Shown in pieces: positions 14,601 through 24,915 of a stretch of DNA of 64,000 bases. Location of the stretch: assembly GCF_018143015.1 (NCBI RefSeq), contig NC_054753.1:30284292-30348291 (forward strand). The letters are read 5' to 3'. Origin of the DNA: Lytechinus variegatus (Eukaryota; Echinodermata; Echinoidea; Temnopleuroida; Toxopneustidae). The notes under the pieces are model-generated. The model was not told where the DNA came from and did not search any database. It was given only the letters and a program-made list of their open reading frames with translations. Each line of letters starts with the position of its first letter. Position 1 is the stretch's first letter. Position numbers and translations under genes: made by a program.

Positions 14601-17600
14601 TTCCTTCTCTCTTTCTTCTCTTTCTCCCTCTCTATGTTCATCTCCCTTTCTTACTCAAAGTTAATTCACAGCTTGAGGTAGGAATGGTTGCTTTTACAAA
14701 AATGGGGCTAAATCGATATCCCTCCTTTTTTCCATCCCCTCTTTTTTTCTGCACCCTCCGCCTACCCCCCCCTTCTCACTTCCTCGGTAAACTGCCGATT
14801 CGTCTACTTCCAACTCGTCCATTCATCATAATGCCTACCTTCACTTAATTCATTTAGTCTGGTGCCATTCCGTCCATCAACATTTCGTCTAACAGCCATT
14901 GGTCCAATAATCACTTCGTCCAATCTCCAGTTCGTTTATGATTATATAGTCTCATGACAAGCTGGTCTAATAACCACTTACTTTTCATTCACTTCTCCCT
15001 ATTATAATTTTTAGTCCAACTAGACCGAATGGTATGTGGACGAATGAGTATTGGACCATCTTGTAATAGACGAATTGATGAGGCAATGAGACCATGTGAA
15101 TAGTGGACGAACTGATGGAGAACCACTAACGTATTTAACGTGGGACAGGCTGCCCCCCCTGACATGTCAAAACTCATGTAGGGGACGTATTCCTACCCCC
15201 CCCCCCCCGTGTGAGAAGCAAAATTAATAATTTTGACCCTATTTTGAAGCTGAAGACCTTTTTTTGCTTGCTTGTCAACTTATTTTCTGGTAAGAGATCC
15301 TTGATTTTTGGTAGAAGACTCCTTTTTACTGGTTAGAAATCCTTGATCCTTGAGGACCAAGTGATATAAGACGAGTTGGTAATTGGACGAACTGGCATTA
15401 GACAAATTACAAATAAACCTCTCACTCTCCCTTTCCCCTTTTCTCTCTTTAATCGTTTTTACCTTTTATGGTGCCATCAATACATACATGTACCTTATAT
15501 GAAATGTTTTGTCTTTTTCGCTGTCTTTTTCCTTTGTTTTTAATGTTGTGATAACTTAATATGTACATGTATGTGTTAGATAATAACAGGGTTAATCCGG
15601 TTGTCACTGAAAATTATCTAGATTGGCAATTGTGTTACACATTAAAGGAAGACTTCATTAATTCAATAAAAGAACAGTCAAATTAAAATGGTTTGGGTTA
15701 ATGATTGAGTCGTACAACAAAACTATTATTTGAGTTCTTCTTCTTCGGGTTAAATCTGCCTCCTTCAGGATTGAAGATTCTTGTAGATGGTTTATTTGAC
15801 ATGTGTGTATGGCCAGGTTTAGGTGTGCAGTGCAGTGCAGTTTTGCGATAAAGAAGTGCTGTTATGGATTATACAGGTTTACCATTCTGGGTTTAATTGA
15901 TTCTATTTATGCATTTTCTATTATCCATAATAAATTATTTTGTGACATATACCTTATTTGTTCAGCATCATGTTTTAATTGTTATATGATATTAAGTATT
16001 TAAACGAGATTAACATACAGTGACCTTCCTCTTAACTTTTTAACAGACCAGCATGGTCATTCTGGTCCTCGATGACGGTATCAACATCAATGGCTTTGAA
16101 AAGATTGTTCTCAGTCTTGGTCTCCCTTTAGGGTTCATGTGGAACATACTTGGTTTCCTGGCAGTAAGTATATATAAACCATGATCAGGTTAAAAGTTAT
16201 TTATGCACTATAACAAAAAATTAAGTGCTTATTCAGCACCTACAGTGCAGTCACTATACAAGCACTGTAAGTGCTAAATTAGCACTTCATTTTTTACCGT
16301 GTATAGTTTTGATTATTCACTTTTTAATAGTCAGTTTGAAACGCCTATGCCAACCAGAAAGTTCAGTCTTGATTAATCATCTATACATGAAATTGACTGT
16401 TATATGTTCTCTGTAAGTTCTCGAATTAATGTATTGTAAATACCAGGGCGTGCTCGTTAAACTGCAATATATATACTACTTCTGTTTATAATTTTTGTGG
16501 TTAAAATCGTAATCCTAAAGATTGTTGCCCTCCTATGAAAATACCCGGACGTCAGTAATGTGACCCCTGGAATTTTATCTCCTTGTCTTCTCAGGTAGTT
16601 CTGGGTTGACATTGGCGTGCAGATAGTGTGGGGCGTCTAGGGCGCTTGTGCCACCCCTCACCCCCCCCCCAAAAAAAAAAAAAAAAATCATGACTAAGAA
16701 AATAATGACCCCAAAAAAGCAAAGAGAGAATGGTAAAATACCACATCATTTTCTTGATTTCATGTCAAAATCTGACATGAAATTAGATTTCGTATTAAAA
16801 ATTGTCGAAAATGATTTTCGCTCGCTTGCAACTTGTCATAGATTTTGCCCGATATGCCAAATCCGCCCTTTTTGCACATGACGCCACTGTATGCTGATAT
16901 TAGATACATACGTTCAACGCTTTCTTTAAATCATAGCGAAATAGTTTGATGATTAAAGTTACATTACATTTTTGGTTGTCTCGAAATGTTTTGTTTTATT
17001 ATTCACGTGTTTTAGTAAGTCGACAGAAGTATGTGAAGCATTCAAACAATATCAATGTCTATCGATCTATCAAAAGGAGTCAAATCCTATCCAAGTTTAA
17101 ACTCATGTGACTCTTCTTCTTAATTTTCAGTTACGATATGAAAACAGAATTCTGGTGGTTCTCTTCTTAGCAACTGGATGGATCTTACCCGCATTCATCA
17201 CATACAAGTTCATTGACGTAAGGAATTTAGAATAAAATCATGAATTTTGATTAAGAGTAGACGCTCAGTGCCCGTCGCCATGTTACCCGGCTTCAGCTCA
17301 TGTGACTGGCGTTAGATGGGGATTGGAGATGGCTTGGGGCCATGGAGCCCCAAACAGTTTCACAACCAAGAAAAAATGAGTAGGCCTAAAGAAACAAAAA
17401 TTAAGAAGAAAAAATTAAGAAAAATCTATCACAGATTCAGATTTTTGCCATCAAAATGTTTTTGGGGGCAAGATCGTAGCTTTTAAAAAACATTTCCCCA
17501 TACTCCATGTCTGGTCCCCCATTCTGGCCCCCTCAATTTTTTTGGGGGGCTCATTATATATCACGTAAGCTCAGAGCAGGTTCTAGCTAGGTTACTTATA

Positions 17601-20600
17601 TTGTAATAACGTATTAGCCTTGGTCGGTCTGAAATCGGTTTCATTGGTGGGACTGAGTAGCTGCAGTGTGTAGGATAAATTGTCAATTTGTCCACTGCCA
17701 ACCCATCCATCCACCGCATGGTCTACCTCTATTAAGTCTAATGCCATTCCGTCCATCAAAATTTCGTCTAACATTCATTTGGTCCAAATATCGCTTCATC
17801 TAATCACCAGTTCGTCTATTACCATTTCGTCTAATAACCAGTTGGTCTAATGCACATTTTCTAAATTCATTCATTTTGTACAATTATTAGACCACATGAC
17901 ACATGGATTAAATGGCTATTTGACCAACTGGTTATTATACGGAATGGCCACTAGCGTACCTACGGTACCTACCCCCCCCCCCCCCGACGAGCTTGAACCC
18001 CCCCCCCCCTGGTACGATTGAGGACCCTTTTTTTGCTTGTCAATTTTTCGGCGGGCGGTTCCCCCCCCCCCTGTGGAAAATCCTATAGGTACGCTACTGG
18101 GAATGGCACTAAACTAAATGAAAGTAGACCATGTGGCGAGTGGACGAACTGATGGTAGACCAAATGATAGACAGTTGGCATATTTGGCAATAAACCGTGT
18201 GTAGCATGACAGATAAACGGTTTTATTGCGAGGGGACATATATGGTTGCCCTTACGCATCGGAAAAAGAAAACTCATGGGTACAAATTGGGCTATTTATT
18301 AAAATGAAAAAAAAAAATAATAATAATAAAAAAGGAATTTAAAATGGCATTCCCTTCAACAAACCCGCCAATCTTTAGAAGAAAAAAATGATGCTTAAAT
18401 GGACGGCTAACAATAATACCAACATAAAAACATCACTTTGATAAAGGTCTTTGACCGGAATATTCGTGAATTTTATTTTACGTCTTACGTTGTTTTTTGT
18501 TATGCACTCTGAAAACACTGAGTAAAAGTTTGCCCAATATTTGGTAAAAAGGAAACATGTATGTTTGCTTTGAATTTTTATCCCATATGGTCAAAATGTA
18601 TGTTTGTTAATATTAGGTATCTTTTTACCCAACCAACATACATGTTCCCATTTTACTCAATATTGCGTTAACCTTTTTTATACAGTGTATCAACGCCATT
18701 GTGTGATTATAACAGTTTGTTCATTTAATTTTCATTTAATTTATTTCCATCTCCAACAGACGAATATGATTCCAGCAACAAAGTTTGCTTATCAAACAAT
18801 GTAGAGCATTCAAACAATAAGTTTATAATAATAAATAGGCAGTTGATGTATTAACATAATTATGTAGCCTACATGAATGAAATGAAATGATCTTTTAACC
18901 CTAAATCTCCCGGGGTATTTTGATTCTTGTCATTCCCGGGGGGGGGCCATTATGGCCCCCCCCCTTAAGATCTCGGCCGCCGATCGCGCGAGCGACGCAA
19001 AAATTTGCACGCTGGTAGTGTGCGATGTAATCTACAAGGCTGTATGGTAAAATTTTCCAAAATAATGAGATTTTATTTTATATGAATTAATTATGCTAAT
19101 TTATGCATAAATCATACTTTTTGCTCTTATTCACTAAATAAAGCTCCTAGAATGCTAATTTTTGGTAAAAATTTTCTTTGTAGCATTCTTAACAATCGTA
19201 ATTCAAAAAAAACTTTGGTTTGGAAATAAATTTCTTATGTATTTTATTGTTTTATGAATTTCTTATGTATTTCTTTGTTTTTTTACTTTTTGTTTTTTAT
19301 TGTTTTTTTCAATGGAAATTGTTCCAGACATAATTCTGATCATAAACAAGGCAAAATTAATTAAGTTTAATCAGTAAAAGTAGAAATAATGATACATTTA
19401 TGAATTTTGGCTAAATACACAATTTGCATTGGATTTGTACATGAAATCACGTTTATGAGCAATTTTGGGTCTGACATGCACTTGCATAATGTTGCGTAAT
19501 GTCGTAACCGCGTACCCGGGCGTCACAACTTTGGTCTCAAAATTTGCGCGAGACTTGAATGTAAAAAGTCAGTGAGCTGCGAGGTGAAAAAATTTCGCGC
19601 AGCAGATATATCGCGAAAATTGTTGAGGGGGGGGGGCCATTATGCCCCCCCCCCCGGGAGAATTAGGGTTAAGTGTTCTTTCATCATATTAACATCTTGC
19701 TAATTTGTTTGCCCCCCCCCCCCTTTCTTTCTCTCTGTCTTGCGTACAGTTGTCGATGAGATGGGAGGAGTGGCCGACGAAGGAAGATAAACTACTCCCA
19801 ACATGTATCATAGTCTGTGGGATACTAGGTCTCATCATACGTGTGTTTCTCGTGGTCGTATGCGTTCATCTTACCGTGAATTTCGGTCATGGACTTGGAG
19901 AAAAGGGTGGGTTTCAGTCCGTGTGATTTATTTCTTTATTTCCTCCATTGCCATATATACGGGGTAATACTAGTACCCCTTCCCCCCCCACGACGTAAAT
20001 GTTAATAAATTACATTTTATATGGAGAATTTCCACGAAATCCCTCAATTTAATGTTAGGACATTCAAAAGCACCCCATTTCAAGCTTGGTCACTTCGCTC
20101 CCTCACTTTCATATTTCTTCAAAAATAGTTAAGGCGTATTGCTCCCGTCCCCGGAAAACAATTCTGCATAAAGCTGGGACTTCCTATATGTTGGTCAACC
20201 TAAAACTCATATCCATAGCACATTGCTGAACACAACAGCGGGCACATTGATTATATCAAACTTTTAGAATTTGTATAAATAAAGAGAGGGTGGGCTCACC
20301 TTCAAAGAACATTTGTCCAAAGAGTTGCTTCACTTTAACAATGTTTTTAAGGTATATGGCAAAACCAAATCTGATGCTCTCCAAAAAACAATGACGTCAG
20401 GAAATTTTACGCACTCAATGCCAGTGTACAGAAGAATGGCTCTCGAATAATGAGATTTTTTAAGTTTTTCGAATTTGTTCTCAATACTCATGTTTTAAAG
20501 GGGAAGTTCACCCTGACAAAAAAAAATATTGTAAAAATAGCAGAAAAAATAATAAAAGATATTGTCGAACAATTAAAAAGTTACTAGAGTTTCAATTACT

Positions 20601-22434
20601 AGTAATTGATTTGTGACGTCATATGCGAGCAGCATTCCTACATGGCGAATGGCAGAGACTCCAACTCTCCCGTTTTGGCGGAGATCTCCCGCTGTAAGCC
20701 CACTTTTGCAAAATCTCCCGTTCTCCCGCCTTGAGATTTAATATCTTCCGCCCAGGCCCTGTGTTTCCCGCTTAAGATGTGTTATATCCTGCTTAAAATT
20801 ATCTTTCTCCCGCCCAAACACCTTTTTAAACTAACTCAAATTTTCATATCTCTACGGTTCCATCCTAAGATGTAAACTCCCCCCACAAAAATAACGACCA
20901 AGAACAAGAGAGAAAAGGGTGAAATATGATGAAATATGATATAATTTTTCAATATGATGATTGTCAAAGTCTATCAAAAAGTAAGATTTTTAAATGAAAA
21001 TGTCATGATTTTTGCTTGCCCGCTCACAACTTTTTATTAATTTTACGCGACACGCCATATATCTAGCCCCCTCAATTTTTTTGGCTCATGACGCCACTGG
21101 TGCCATGATATATTGAAAAATTAGCCTGAGATATAGCATGAGAGATAGAGCAACTAGAACCCTACTCTGTGAACCCTAGAGCTTCCTGGGTCCTTTTAGC
21201 GAGACCTGGACCCCGGCCGCAAGGTACTACGCGCTCGTGATGTGCGCTTCGCGCACTCAAGTTGGAGTACGTCTCCAGTTTGCTAGGGGATCCAGGCGGG
21301 AGATTCTCCAGATCAGAAGATCTTGGGGTTGGAGTCTCTGGAATGGTAAAAAATAAATGAAATGTCATTTCCTCAGAAAAATGAAAATGGTTTTCACTGT
21401 ACCTTTTGTATATCAATAGACAAATAATTTCACACTCGATCATGAATAGAAAACAAAATTAAGTCATCAGAAACCATACAAAATTTGAAATTCATGCATT
21501 TTATACTACATACATGTAACACATGCTCGTTTATGACGTCACAAATCCAAAACTTTGAACTCTAATAACTTTCTTACTCTTTAATGGATTTTACTCAAGC
21601 TTCACCAATATGTTTTACTATTTTTTCTGCTATTTTCACAACAAAGTTTTCTTCAGTGTGAACTTCCCCTTTAAGTGAACATCCAGTACACCCTAAGAAA
21701 ATATTGGGTAAAAATGTTCCATGAGGGTAAGTACGTACCCGATCAACATTGAACATTTCTTATAGGAATTTTTTATTATCCAGTGTGATGAAAATTTTGC
21801 CCATTCTAAAGTAATTGCTGCTTATTTATAGGACAATATTCTTCCCGGATTGGGTAAAATACTGCCCCAAATTGGTTGGTCACGATTTCCCTCGTGCTGG
21901 TTTAAATTTTACCCATTATTTTTTTAAAAGTGTAAGTCCCTCTTCGTTGTAATTCCAAACATCACTTTCTTCGGTATGTTTCCTTCCCTACAAGTCATCA
22001 AAGTGCATCATTGATATGAAATTGGTGCATTAGAAATATACTTATAACCTACCTTTTTTATGTTTAGTTATAACCTACCTCGCCTCACTCTGTCGGTTTT
22101 TTTCCTTCTTATTATTTTCTTGTTAAATTATTTTTCTTTATCCATATCATTTTTCTTATCATCTTTTTCATGCGTCTTATAATTATTTTTCTATTAAAAA
22201 ATGTTTGGTTTTTCACACTTTCATTGCAATTTGATTCGAACAGTTTATGGAGCAAGAAAGCGAACCGACACGACGGATAACCTCACCAATCCACCCGTTC
22301 AAAGAAGAACACGAACCCGGTTGCTTCCTATCCGGCCTTTCAGCTGGCCCCAGTTCTCCCTTAGCAGCCGACAGCAGCAGCAACATTTCCCGCTAGACAG
22401 GCTGGCCGAGAGGTCCCTAAGTGGAGTCGGCTGA
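3633..22434 (+). CDS. Multi-pass membrane protein, ~414 aa, eight coding exons
   Basis: The exons are 3633-3839, 11788-11947, 13484-13623, 14121-14306, 16047-16163, 17131-17217, 19750-19906 and 22244-22434. All introns are GT-AG and the phases agree at each junction (0,1,0,0,0,0,1). The summed length is 1245 nt, 414 residues plus stop. Exon 1 is soluble and acidic, with two similar motifs (TFAEFGLDLK and TFADFGVDVE). Exons 2-7 carry about seven hydrophobic segments, near residues 82-98, 112-134, 138-160, 172-191, 250-270, 277-298 and 315-345. Between segments 4 and 5 lies a conserved-looking loop with NLYLQDLCGNMYLFVD. Exon 8 is a hydrophilic tail rich in Arg, Gln and Ser. The layout suggests an integral membrane protein, but I do not recognise the family and assign no function. 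A polyadenylation signal follows at 22550. Intron 1 is 8 kb and repeat-filled; intron 2 begins with tandem copies of the exon 2 end. Confidence 0.85.
4441..4560. repeat. Imperfect triplet microsatellite
   Basis: A mixed run of ATT, GTT, GTA and AGT triplets lies in intron 1. It is a simple-sequence tract with no reading-frame significance. Confidence 0.85.
4801..4947. mobile_element. Palindromic MITE, ~147 bp
   Basis: The ends are inverted copies: the left begins GGGCCCGTTGCAGAAAGAG and the right ends CTCTTTCTGCAACGGACCC. Inside are further inverted parts (GTTGCAATCAATCGCAACTC, and CGCGCATTTGGG against a CATGCGCATC block). No transposase is present. A truncated copy starts the repeat at 6959. 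Confidence 0.75.
4808..5383 (+). repeat. Source-like copy of a ~575-bp direct repeat
   Basis: This segment is nearly identical to 6959-7530. It runs from inside the palindromic MITE (TTGCAGAAAGAGTTGC) through repeat R1 (GGCAACTGGGTAAGTAAA at ~5295) to TCTTAGGTACCT. The few differences seen are single-base changes and one extra A in the second copy near 7151. Unlike the second copy, no direct repeat flanks it. Confidence 0.85.
6959..7530 (+). mobile_element. Transposed copy of the 575-bp repeat with a 14-bp target duplication
   Basis: The copy is flanked by CTGTGACATCCCAT at 6945-6958 and again at 7531-7544, a 14-bp perfect direct repeat. Between the two lies the same sequence as 4808-5383. 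The target duplication shows insertion rather than simple local duplication. There is no poly-A tail and no terminal inverted repeat at these boundaries, so the mechanism is unclear. Confidence 0.8.
7566..7640 (+). repeat. Short dispersed repeat shared with 37.5 kb
   Basis: GTGAGTAGGCTACACGTTCA followed by GACCCTTA and a GTGAAGG block matches 37494-37560 with scattered changes. Nothing else about the element can be read. Confidence 0.5.
8200..9215 (+). repeat. Diverged ~155-bp tandem repeat interrupted by a MITE
   Basis: A unit containing a CCAAATTTCATGAGAATTGG block and GGTTAAAAATTGA recurs near 8240, 8799, 8950 and 9109, spaced 150-160 bp apart after allowing for the insertion at 8371-8575. 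Each unit also has a TTACCATGGCAACA-like block (for example 8320 and 9032). Repeats of this style occur widely in marine invertebrate DNA (recalled, not checked). Non-coding. Confidence 0.6.
8371..8575. mobile_element. MITE of the GGTGTTA / TAACACC family
   Basis: Left end ACACTGTAAAAAATGTGGTG; the body is made of inverted TAACACC and GGTGTTA words; the right end has ACACCGGTGTAAAATAACT. Related sequence is at 26351-26585 and 61085-61745. It lies inside the 155-bp tandem repeat, so it is younger than that array. Confidence 0.65.
9890..10185. repeat. CACTGTG-rich segment, possible foldback element
   Basis: Between a left end with ACTGTGAAGAAAACAGTTTC and a right end with ACCGTGTGGTTTTCAGCAAG, words CACTGTG, CACAGTGTG and ACCGTGTG recur in both orientations. 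The ends are only roughly inverted copies, so the element call is tentative. Confidence 0.4.
10265..11660. repeat. Triplet (TAG)n array with a ~270-bp higher-order unit
   Basis: The background is (TAG/GTA)n. On top of it, a 44-bp non-triplet block (AACATAGTAGTAATAATAGT followed by AAGTATAAAAGTGTAAGTAA) recurs at about 10349, 10545, 10679, 10824, 10945, 11097 and 11251. Units alternate between a form followed by CAGTAGTATAGTGGTGG and a form followed by CAGAAGTATAGTGG, giving a dimeric unit of 266-306 bp. The long open frames across it encode only runs of Leu, Tyr, Thr or Val and are artefacts. It lies in intron 1, ending 130 bp before exon 2. Confidence 0.9.
11908..12965 (+). repeat. Minisatellite whose first unit is the exon 2 end plus its splice donor
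   Basis: Exon 2 ends with the codons for DFTFAILLLINI and the donor ACGTAAGTAAA. The intron then repeats this whole segment about 18 times at 50-63 bp. Each unit has a TTCGCCATCTTACT-like block, a short ATTAATATA spacer and a GTAAGTAAAGACTTGTTTTA block. Block positions include 11923, 11983, 12043, 12088, 12148, 12203, 12321, 12384, 12436, 12550, 12614, 12672, 12783, 12842 and 12905. Many units keep a consensus-quality GTAAGT, so decoy donors follow the real one. Some units carry a CACCTTCCTTATCTTACTCC variant in place of CGCCATCTTACTTC. Confidence 0.85.
13134..13360. mobile_element. Foldback element in intron 2
   Basis: The left arm contains AAGGATTTGAAATAAATCCA and TGTGAATAGTGACCAG; the right arm is its inverse, CTGGTCACTATTCACA then TGGATTCATTTTAAATCC. 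The arms cover nearly the whole element, so a hairpin is possible. No coding content. Confidence 0.75.
14810..15135. mobile_element. Foldback element built of CGTCTAAT / ATTAGACG words
   Basis: The left half is made of CATTCGTC, TTCGTCTAAC, GGTCCAATAA and CAGTTCG words; the right half carries the complements (GGACGAATGAG, TAGACGAATTGATG, GTGGACGAACTGATGG). A second copy is at 17690-18180. After 15129 a CACTAACGT-plus-poly-C segment follows, resembling the nested insert in that second copy. Confidence 0.65.
16204..16303. mobile_element. 100-bp palindromic element
   Basis: The left end CACTATAACAAAAAATTAAG is matched by an inverted right end, CTTCATTTTTTACCGTGTA. Inside, AGTGCT and AGCACT words mirror each other. 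Too short to code; a likely MITE just after exon 5. Confidence 0.6.
16610..16890 (-). repeat. Dispersed repeat ending in CATGACGCCACTG
   Basis: The stretch has a C run followed by an A run (16662-16687), a variable body and the end GCACATGACGCCACTG. The segment at 20875-21110 has the same organisation (CCCCC, AAAATAACGACCAAGAA, GCTCATGACGCCACTG). It is probably one old element family read on the minus strand from the CAGTGGCGTCATG end. Confidence 0.45.
17690..18180. mobile_element. Second CGTCTAAT foldback copy, with a nested insert
   Basis: Left arm words TTCCGTCCATC, TTCGTCTAAC, CAGTTCGTCTATT and CCAGTTGGTC are inverted in the right arm (GACCAACTGGTTATTA, GTGGACGAACTGATGG, TAGACCAAATGATAGAC). 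A 150-bp insert at 17951-18102 splits the right arm. Related to 14810-15135. Confidence 0.7.
17951..18102. mobile_element. Nested poly-C element with 8-bp direct flanks
   Basis: GGAATGGC lies just before (17941-17948) and just after (about 18103) the insert. The inner ends are inverted: CACTAGCGTACCTACGG on the left and ATAGGTACGCTACTGG on the right. The interior has three poly-C tracts. A relative lies at 15129-15230. Confidence 0.65.
18508..18692. mobile_element. Possible MITE with short inverted ends
   Basis: Left part CACTGAGTAAAAGTTTGCCC and right part ACCTTTTTTATACAGTG roughly mirror each other. Internal words GGAAACATGTATGTTTG and CAACATACATGTTCCC are inverted copies. The termini are poorly matched, so the call is moderate. 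Confidence 0.5.
18899..19668. mobile_element. piggyBac-like non-autonomous element, TTAA flanks
   Basis: TTAA lies at 18895-18898 and at 19669-19672. The left end starts CCCTAAATCTCCCGGGG and the right end finishes CCCCGGGAGAATTAGGG, an inverted pair. Each end also carries a short GGGGGGGCCATTATGGCCCC-type hairpin. TTAA duplication with CCC-starting inverted repeats fits the piggyBac superfamily (family knowledge); Kolobok elements also use TTAA. The 770-bp interior has no transposase. It sits in the intron before exon 7. Confidence 0.8.
20497..21677. mobile_element. MITE split by a second inverted-repeat insert
   Basis: Outer ends AAAGGGGAAGTTCACCCTGA (20499) and GTGTGAACTTCCCCTTTAA (21657) are inverted. 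Further in, ATTTGTGACGTCATA and ATGACGTCACAAAT mirror each other. Between about 20646 and 21345 lies another pair: GGCAGAGACTCCAACTCTCC against GGGGTTGGAGTCTCTGGA. The organisation is a nested foldback in an older MITE, within the last intron. Confidence 0.65.
21690..21937. mobile_element. MITE with TTGGGTAAAA / TTTTACCCA ends
   Basis: Left end ACACCCTAAGAAAATATTGG then GTAAAA; right end TTTTACCCATTATTTTTTTA then AAAGTGTA. The ends are inverted copies. A related element is at 33612-33848. Confidence 0.65.
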
Positions 22435-22549
22435 TTGCCATCATATCGCATTCTAAGTTCCGTTCATAGTTCATTTGTAAGACCGGTTATCCGTTGATTA
22501 TCAATTTTAGACGAATGGATAACCGGTATCAGTATATTTGAGGGATATG

Positions 22550-22555
22550 AATAAA
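22550..22555 (+). terminator. Polyadenylation signal of the membrane-protein gene
   Basis: AATAAA lies 116 nt after the stop codon ending at 22434 and is followed by a T/G-rich stretch (CCGTTTGTCTTT) about 20 nt on. Position and context fit a functional 3' end. Confidence 0.65.
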
Positions 22556-22746
22556 ATCAAGTACATTCATCCCGTTTGTCTTTCACTGCAGTGCTTTGCA
22601 ATTTATTTATTTTATCAATCAAACAACAGATTGTTTCACTAGTGTTTTTCATCACATATCCTGTTTCCTTAAGGATTTTCGACAATTGAAAATAGGGCCT
22701 ACTTTTTGGAAATTTACCACACCGCTGTCATTCATTTAAACAGGTA

Positions 22747-23080
22747 GATCTACTGTACTCGTTATTGCAAAAAATGAATACTTTAAGGGTAAATAATCTA
22801 GTGATCACTGCTGTGTATATACTTGCCTAATACCTTATTTTTTGTCTTGCTGCTTAGCAGAGCGAGACTACAGGCGCCGCATTTTCCGACAACGGCGGTG
22901 GCGGCGTCAACATGATCTACTGTACTCGTTATTGCAAAAAATGAATACTTTAAGGGTAAATAATCTAGTGATCACTGCTGTGTATATACTTGCCTAATAC
23001 CTTATTTTTTGTCTTGCTGCTTAGCAGAGCGAGACTACAGGCGCCGCATTTTCCGACAACGGCGGTGGCGGCGTCAACAT
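22747..23080 (+). repeat. Exact tandem duplication of 167 bp
   Basis: 22747-22913 and 22914-23080 appear identical base for base, each starting GATCTACTGTACTCG and ending GGCGGCGTCAACAT. Identity without drift means a very recent duplication or an assembly duplicate. Confidence 0.9.
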
Positions 23081-23099
23081 TGAAATCCTAACGAACGTC

Positions 23100-23525
23100 A
23101 AGTTCTTGAAATGTCGTCATAACTCTAAAAGAGTGTGACTCAAGTTCATGCAACTTGGACATAAGAGCAACCAAGTATTACTTAACATCCTGTGTGAGTT
23201 TCAGGTCACATGAAATAGGTCAAAACTTATTTAGGGTCAAGGAAGTTTGACCATGTTTGAGGTATTTGTTAAATTGCTATCATAACTTTGAAAGTATACG
23301 GATCTAAACAGTCAATGAATCTTTGACATAAGCGTAATCTAGTATGACTGAATATCCTGCGTGAGGTCAGGTCGCATGACCAAGTTCAAATGTCATTTAC
23401 GGTCAGTGAACTTTGGCCATGGTGGGGATATTGGTAGAATTGGCATCATAACTTTAAAAGCTTAATGGATCTGGTTCATGAAACATGGACATATTCGGGT
23501 AATCGCATGAGCCTTAGATTATAAT
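23100..23525 (+). repeat. ~164-bp satellite-like tandem repeat, about 2.5 units
   Basis: The block TCATAACTTTGAAAGT-like recurs at 23117, 23280 and 23445. Each unit also carries a TTGGACATAAG block, a CATCCTGTGTGAG block and a GGTCAAATGTCATTTA block. The units are well diverged. The motif style is common in marine invertebrate satellites (recalled, unverified). Confidence 0.7.
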
Positions 23526-23745
23526 TATGATCAAGGTCAAATGTCATCTATGTTCCGATATGAATATCATATTTTATTATCATGAATGGTGTTTTCTGAA
23601 TAATTATACAGTAGTCGTTTTCAAAGTCAGCACTGCTGCTTTATTGAATCTCGTAATGCAGGCGAGGACTGCCAGATGCGTTTAACTTGCTAAAAAGTAA
23701 AAAAAAAAAAAAAAACAGTGTTTGTGTTAAAATATAGTTACCTAC

Positions 23746-24020
23746 GGAGCCTTTAAAGTGCCATCGACTTGACGACTTGGCGAGATACGGTATCTCTTAG
23801 CCGAGTTATAAAAAGTTATATGTCGACATGGCGAGATTCGGTATCTTGCCAAGTCGACTTATAAAACATCATTTGTTGACAAGGCAAGATACTAATTAGT
23901 GTCCAAGGCTCGGCAAGAGTCCAAATATCTCGCGAAGTTGACATAATAAGGTTATTATGTCGACATGACAAGATTAAGTATTTCGCCAAGTCGTCAAGTG
24001 ATGGCACTTTGAAGGCTCCT
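23746..24020. mobile_element. Foldback MITE of GTCGAC/TTGGCGAGAT words
   Basis: The left end GGAGCCTTTAAAGTGCCATC is matched by the inverted right end GATGGCACTTTGAAGGCTCC. Inside, GACTTGGCGAGATA, GTCGACATGGCGAGAT and ATCTTGCCAAGTCGAC alternate in both orientations. A related, looser segment lies at 29820-30170. Confidence 0.8.
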
Positions 24021-24189
24021 TAGTCACCCGTTGTTGATTTGCAAGTTTTGGTAGGGCATTCTGAAACTAATATGATGAATTAAACATTTACATTGGGTTG
24101 GGCAAAAGATGAATAAACATGCAGATAAGCTAGTTAAACTCGTTCAAGGGTGATCCAAACTTGGTCATAAATACATGTATAATGTATGG

Positions 24190-24420
24190 GAAAATAGAAA
24201 AATAAGTAAAAAAAAAATGGTGAAAGTTTGAAAGAAGTCGCACAAGCAATAATAAAGTTTCGACTGTTTTGAAATTGAAATCCCTTAAATATGTAAATTT
24301 CAAATCGGCAACTGGGTAAGTAAATCATGACAAGTTGGAAGGATATTTTTTTATAGGCCATGTACTTAATTATGAAGGATTGTGCTTTTCTCTCAAGTAA
24401 CTATTCGTATTATAACGAAA
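24190..24420 (+). repeat. Dispersed repeat R1, fourth copy
   Basis: GTTTGAAAGAAGTCGCACAA, ATCGGCAACTGGGTAAGTAA and TAGGCCATGTACTTAATT align with 5206-5385. It is more diverged than the pair at 4.8 and 7.0 kb. Confidence 0.6.
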
Positions 24421-24683
24421 TAAAGCATAATGCATATATCCTCATGAAAGGAAATGTACCTTCAAATAAAATGTTTGAAAGAAACGACAATTTAACATTT
24501 TTATGTATTTGAGTAAATGGGAGGGTAGTCCTTGTTCACCATGATATCACCAATGCGGCCAATTCGATTTTGTCAAAGCATTCATCCATGTACTTGTCTG
24601 GATTTGTTTTCTTCCGATTGAAATAACCGTTTTATTTGAGTTGGATTCCCCTACTGATAAACGTACAGAGCATCATCATTGTG

Positions 24684-24915
24684 GGGTGCTGTGGTCAAGT
24701 TGTTATGACTCTTGTCTGTCAATCTGAGGGACATGGGTTCTATTCCCAGCCATTGTGTTAGCCTTCATCCAGAAATTTGCCCAACTGTGCTACACGCAAC
24801 CCAGATGAGGTGAATGGGTACCCGGTATAAAAAAAATTCCTCGAATGCTTGAGCTCTTAAATTGGCAGCGCAGCAGATTAAGCCGGAGTGATAATAGCAG
24901 CGCTTTCTATAAAAA
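24684..24915 (+). mobile_element. tRNA-derived SINE copy
   Basis: Head GGTGCTGTGGTCAAGTTG, box B-like GGGTTCTATTCCC, then GCAACCCAGATGAGGTGAAT, GGGTACCCGG and AATTCCTCGAATGCTTGAGC, in the same order as the other SINEs. The box A region is eroded and the tail is short. Confidence 0.75.

Noticed and set aside
18761..18804. Alternative exon after an ACAG acceptor (TNMIPATKFAYQTM, stop)
   Set aside because: The exon at 19750 joins in frame with a further membrane segment and donor; the short exon would truncate the protein and lies beside a MITE. It could be an alternative 3' end but nothing supports it.
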